Source: a virus. Taken from it: 25,760 nucleotides of DNA. Each line of letters opens with the position of its first letter. Positions within the stretch are counted from its first letter, which is position 1. The stretch spans positions 1-25,760 of IMG/VR virus record IMGVR_UViG_3300037847_003628. One strand, given 5' to 3'. Positions 22,264-25,760 of this stretch are shown piece after piece. The notes beneath the pieces were generated by a model. That model saw nothing but the letters and a program-made list of their open reading frames with translations, did not search any database and was not told the DNA's origin. A program made the position numbers and the translations under genes.

Positions 22264-22330
22264 GAGGATGAGAGGTGTCGGTAACGCCCTCTGCTTTGTT
22301 TCGCTTCATTTTCAAAGTTTGGACATCCTC
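22264..22330 (+). ncRNA. putative structured RNA, three-way junction after dnaB
   Basis: In an operon with almost no gaps, the space between dnaB and the next small gene folds into three helices: P1 GAGGATG/CATCCTC (22264-22270 with 22324-22330), P2 AGAGGTGT/ACGCC-c-TCT (22271-22278 with 22284-22292, one bulge, loop CGGTA) and P3 CTTTG/CAAAG (22294-22298 with 22313-22317). Joining strands are 0, 1 and 6 bases. No T run follows, so it is not an intrinsic terminator. The last strand ends 11 bases before the next ATG, so a translation control element is possible. No known RNA class was recognised. Confidence 0.4.
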
Positions 22331-22341
22331 AATAACTTTTT

Positions 22342-22512
22342 ATGAAACAACCAAAACCACTATCATTAGAAGAAATAGAAACTAGAATACATCTCTACAG
22401 AGATGAGTCTAGAACGATATCACATAGAGTTGATGCTCTTACTGATAGAAGAAAAGAAATCAATGAAAAGATTAAGGAATTAAAAGAACAGGCAAAGGTT
22501 CTTAAATCTTAA
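22342..22512 (+). CDS. 56-residue charged coiled-coil protein
   Basis: This short gene runs from ATG at 22342 to TAA at 22510-22512 and encodes 56 residues, beginning MKQPKPLSLEEIETRIHLYR. It is helical and rich in Glu, Lys and Arg (RRKEINEKIKELKEQAK). It follows the putative structured RNA by 11 bases, has no Shine-Dalgarno, and ends in a 4-base convergent overlap with the long minus-strand gene. Its composition is protein-like and in phase with the operon. A DNA-binding or helicase-accessory role is a guess. Confidence 0.6.
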   Translation: MKQPKPLSLEEIETRIHLYRDESRTISHRVDALTDRRKEINEKIKELKEQAKVLKS

Positions 22513-25500
22513 TTATACATATTCATTAACGATTGCATTGCAGGCATATTTTGCAGTTCGTTTTGCACTTCTTGTTCTGCTTGCATTTCTGCTTGCTTTC
22601 TCTCTGCTTCAAGTTGTCTTGCTTGTTGTATATATGCATCGTCTTTTGCTTGTTCATATCTTGCCATTTTACCTGTTGTGGAGGCTTCTTGCTGTAAGAA
22701 GTGAAGCATTGATGCATTTGTTGTAGCATCAACAAGCAATGGTTCTATCATATCATTTGAAGCCATCATATATGCAAAGGAATTTTTAAATCTCTCTGCA
22801 ACTATCGGAGAGTCCTTATCATACATTTTTACATTCGGAGGGAATACTTTTTTAAGAACTGGAGTTGTAGCTAGTCTACCATATAATTTATTTGTAACTG
22901 CTGGAACTAAGTCTGAGAAAACAATAGTAAAGAAATTAGGTGCAGATGCTATAACTCTACCTCCAGCATCTCTCATTCTGGTTTCTCTGCTAAATTTTAA
23001 AATCTCTGCTGAGTCTTTTATCTGTCTTATTGTAGTCTTACCTAGTAACAATTCAGCATTTTCTTTTATAGCACTACCATCTCTTAATATATTTAACATA
23101 TCAACAGGGTTAAATATAGTATCATCCATACCTCTCTCTGCTGAATCTGTTCCCTTCTTGGCTATGAACTCTAATCTTTCTATTAGGCTCGCTCTGATTG
23201 AATCTTTAGATGCATCAGGCAATGTATCCATATATTTTGCGAATAATCTTACTGTATTCTTATCAGCTTGAAGAAGATATTCAGTAAGCATATGTGGACT
23301 AAGTACAAACTGTGGGTCATCTATAACAGATTTGATTACCTTGTTAGCCATCATTCTTCTATTTTGAGCCTCTAACTTCATTCTGTTAGCTATTCTCTCT
23401 GATATTGTCTTCATAGCTGAAGGCGAAGATGCACTAAATAAGCTAGTTAGCTCTCTCTCTGATGCATTTAAAATTAATGATGGGTTTGACTCGGCTACTT
23501 TATTTATATTTTTTATTGAAGACTGAATTGCTTTTAGTTCAGCATCTCCAGTTCCTATTAATTTTCCAGCACCATCTCTTTTACCATATAGCTGTCTTAG
23601 TATATTTACATCATACTTTAACTTAGCACCTGCATTTATTTCTATTTCACCCATAGCACCATTTTGTTGGTGATATTTTTTACGCAATATTCCTATAGCA
23701 CGATTTCTATCATTCGGTGATAATAGTTTTAAATATCTTTCTACATTTTCTGGTGTTTCTAATATAGTTCTTAATGCTACAGAGCCACCAACTTTATATT
23801 CTTGATTATATCTAAATCCTGCACCTTTTCTTATTAAGTTTCCATCTGCTAGATTAAAGAATGGCAAATAATTCATATTATAATATTCTTTAGCTCTGGT
23901 TAGTGCTTCTGCTGTTCCTTCAAATCCTGCTACAGGTTTTTGACCCTTACCTTTATATACTTTGCTATCACGAAGGTTTCTTAATGCATTTGAGAATGTT
24001 TCATTCAGTATCTCTTCTGAAGACTTCTTTGGGCTATTCTTTACATAGTTAGCCTTATCTGCATAGTATTTAATTATATCATCTAACTGCTCCATATTTA
24101 AAGATAGGGTAGGTTTCTGCACTACCTTCTCTCCTAACTTAGCAGGTAATAACTTTTGAAGATATGTAGGTAAATTAGCAACTCCCTTAGGTAATACTTT
24201 TCCACCACTTGTTCTCTTTGCGAGCTCTTCTAAATGCTTTACACTCTTTATCTTTGTTCCCATTGCTGTACTGAGAACTTTAAATACTGGCTTTAAATCA
24301 TCATCGGTTAGCTTATTTTGTTTCGCTACTTGCCTTAATTTTAAATATACATCTTTGGCTGTGTAAGATACACCTTCATCATCTGCTATTTTATATACAG
24401 TTTTATATTTAGCATCCTTTATCTTTTTAACTGAGTTAAAAGAACTAAATAGCATATTCTGTGATATGAGTCCAAACTTCTTAGCATCGAAGTTACCATC
24501 TATTCCATTTTTCGTTAAGGCTCTGTTTAATGCTTTATTTAATTCACCTTTCAGGGCTTCATCATTTTTGGCAATCTTATTAATTAGAGAATTATAATCT
24601 CTTCTTATATTCTGAGTCGTAATTTGTATAGCTTCTTCTATACTTCCACCATCTCCAGTCTTCAATGATTGCATGACTTTTTCAATGGCTACTCTATTTC
24701 TCTGCATTAATCTCTTAATTGCATTTGAATATTCAGATGCTTCAATGCTTCTTGTGATTCCTCCAGCACTTCTTTTAGCACCCTCTGGTAGTTGTACTTT
24801 AACTGCCTCTTGGAAGAAATCCTTATTTAATCTCTCCATAGATGACATTAGATTTTTGGCAAATTTATCTGGTCCGAATCCTTCAACTCTAGTTAGATAG
24901 CTTCCAGCCTTCAATGTTGCTAAATCTATAACACCTTGGAATGAAGCCTCTGCTAAATTATTTTTAGCTCTATCCCATGCATATTCTGCAAATGGTTGCT
25001 TATCTATTCCTTCTTGAGCCTGTGCATCAGAACCTTCAGCAAATGACATACCTCTATCATATGCACCAACTGCTAAATCCTGAAATGTTTTAACTCCAAA
25101 ATCTAGTGTAGCCAATCCTGTTGCAAGCAATGCTGTGCCTCCTACTTTTGTCGTTAAGGTAGGTTCAGGTGTTGCCATAAGGGCAGTACCAGCAAGAAGT
25201 GCTCCAGTACCTATAACAACTCTAGGTATATCTCCTGCCATATCACCGAAGTCAGAGAATGTAAATCCCTCACTATCCATGTAGATATATCTGGGCTGGT
25301 CATCTAGACCTTTTGTATCTAGCATCATTCTAGGCTTTCCTGCTACATTCATTACAAATACAGAATCCTTTCCGTATTTACCTTGAAGGTATTCTAGCTT
25401 CTCTCTTGGGTTTACACGAAAGTCTAGTTTTGCCTTATCGCCTAAACTCAAGAAATCATTATCTGCATCAACTTGGTCAGGTGATACACCTAAGAATAGT

Positions 25501-25751
25501 GCAGTATCATATTCCAACTGCTTTATTCTAGTTGGGCTTATATTTCCTATATTGCCACTTAGTTTTTTATCTAACTTATTGTAGTTCTCATACATATATG
25601 AGCCAGACTCCAAGTTATATACTGCTTCGTTATTTCTTCTTCTAACGAAGTCTAGCATCATATCAGGTGTAACCTCCTTACCCTCCATCACCTTCATGGT
25701 ATATGGAGTATTGGTGGCATTATCCATAAATGTAAAATCTTTAACGGACAT
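22509..25751 (-). CDS. large internal virion (DNA ejection) protein
   Basis: This 1080-residue protein has a globular N-terminus, two adjacent hydrophobic segments at about residues 175-193 (VVIGTGALLAGTALMA) and 203-221 (VGGTALLATGLATLDFGV), and a long helical, Lys/Asn-rich body. Its Gln/Glu-rich C-terminus (residues about 1045-1075) is followed by LMNMYN. Very long helical proteins with a short membrane-active segment are typical of podovirus internal virion or ejection proteins that form the DNA-entry channel. No lysozyme or protease motif was recognised. It converges on the replication operon, so it would be the last gene of a late operon; its upstream neighbour and promoter lie outside the window. 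The role is inferred. Confidence 0.65.
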   Translation of the reverse strand: MSVKDFTFMDNATNTPYTMKVMEGKEVTPDMMLDFVRRRNNEAVYNLESGSYMYENYNKLDKKLSGNIGNISPTRIKQLEYDTALFLGVSPDQVDADNDFLSLGDKAKLDFRVNPREKLEYLQGKYGKDSVFVMNVAGKPRMMLDTKGLDDQPRYIYMDSEGFTFSDFGDMAGDIPRVVIGTGALLAGTALMATPEPTLTTKVGGTALLATGLATLDFGVKTFQDLAVGAYDRGMSFAEGSDAQAQEGIDKQPFAEYAWDRAKNNLAEASFQGVIDLATLKAGSYLTRVEGFGPDKFAKNLMSSMERLNKDFFQEAVKVQLPEGAKRSAGGITRSIEASEYSNAIKRLMQRNRVAIEKVMQSLKTGDGGSIEEAIQITTQNIRRDYNSLINKIAKNDEALKGELNKALNRALTKNGIDGNFDAKKFGLISQNMLFSSFNSVKKIKDAKYKTVYKIADDEGVSYTAKDVYLKLRQVAKQNKLTDDDLKPVFKVLSTAMGTKIKSVKHLEELAKRTSGGKVLPKGVANLPTYLQKLLPAKLGEKVVQKPTLSLNMEQLDDIIKYYADKANYVKNSPKKSSEEILNETFSNALRNLRDSKVYKGKGQKPVAGFEGTAEALTRAKEYYNMNYLPFFNLADGNLIRKGAGFRYNQEYKVGGSVALRTILETPENVERYLKLLSPNDRNRAIGILRKKYHQQNGAMGEIEINAGAKLKYDVNILRQLYGKRDGAGKLIGTGDAELKAIQSSIKNINKVAESNPSLILNASERELTSLFSASSPSAMKTISERIANRMKLEAQNRRMMANKVIKSVIDDPQFVLSPHMLTEYLLQADKNTVRLFAKYMDTLPDASKDSIRASLIERLEFIAKKGTDSAERGMDDTIFNPVDMLNILRDGSAIKENAELLLGKTTIRQIKDSAEILKFSRETRMRDAGGRVIASAPNFFTIVFSDLVPAVTNKLYGRLATTPVLKKVFPPNVKMYDKDSPIVAERFKNSFAYMMASNDMIEPLLVDATTNASMLHFLQQEASTTGKMARYEQAKDDAYIQQARQLEAERKQAEMQAEQEVQNELQNMPAMQSLMNMYN

Positions 25752-25760
25752 AATTTAAGG

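Noticed and set aside
1-25760. tRNA genes, CRISPR arrays, integrase and attachment sites
   Set aside because: I scanned for cloverleaf-like GTTCGA loops, regularly spaced repeats and recombinase motifs and saw none that could be supported. The three iteron copies are too few and too closely and unevenly spaced for a CRISPR array.

Overview
The window looks like part of an AT-rich, tailed double-stranded DNA bacteriophage genome, most simply a marine-type podovirus or short-genome siphovirus. The evidence is a continuous packaging, head and virion block (terminase, portal, scaffold, SU10-like capsid) opposite a block of replication and recombination genes, with very tight packing and stop/start overlaps. 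No integrase, RNA polymerase, DNA polymerase or recognisable endolysin is visible, so the phage either leaves those jobs to the host or carries the genes outside this window. No tRNA, rRNA, CRISPR array or insertion sequence was recognised.

Layout. (1) About 11.2 kb down to 1 (minus strand) is the late operon: probable small terminase, large terminase, a small conserved protein, portal, a small protein, scaffold, major capsid protein, a decoration-like protein, an internal terminator, a probable head-tail adaptor, two surface or fibre-like proteins and two small membrane proteins (holin candidates). A Shine-Dalgarno at the very left edge points to another late gene just outside. (2) 11.2 to 15.3 kb (minus strand) is an accessory island: a small conserved protein and a MoxR-type AAA+ ATPase followed by a VWA protein with a zincin-like HELCH motif (a CobS/CobT-like pair). 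The island has its own near-identical terminators and a very strong excess of the word TCAGGAG in both orientations. (3) 15.26 to 15.57 kb is a divergent control region with two palindromes, a 14-bp inverted repeat over a sigma70-like promoter, and three iteron-like repeats. (4) 15.57 to 22.5 kb (plus strand) is the early/replication operon: winged-helix protein, PD-(D/E)XK exonuclease, several small proteins, a DUF5664-type protein, endonuclease VII, ERF single-strand annealing protein, an SSB-like protein, a DEDD exonuclease with a zinc ribbon, and a DnaB helicase. These are followed by a putative structured RNA and a 56-residue coiled-coil protein. (5) 22.5 to 25.75 kb (minus strand) is one very long gene, probably an internal virion/ejection protein, convergent with the replication operon.

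How it fits together. The winged-helix protein, iterons and DnaB suggest origin recognition and helicase loading onto a host replisome. The PD-(D/E)XK exonuclease, ERF, SSB-like protein and endonuclease VII form a recombination and branch-resolution set that would feed concatemers to the terminase. The MoxR-VWA pair is the least ordinary part: it probably remodels or matures some protein or complex, but its target cannot be read from the sequence. Domain calls rest on motifs seen by eye; no database search was run.
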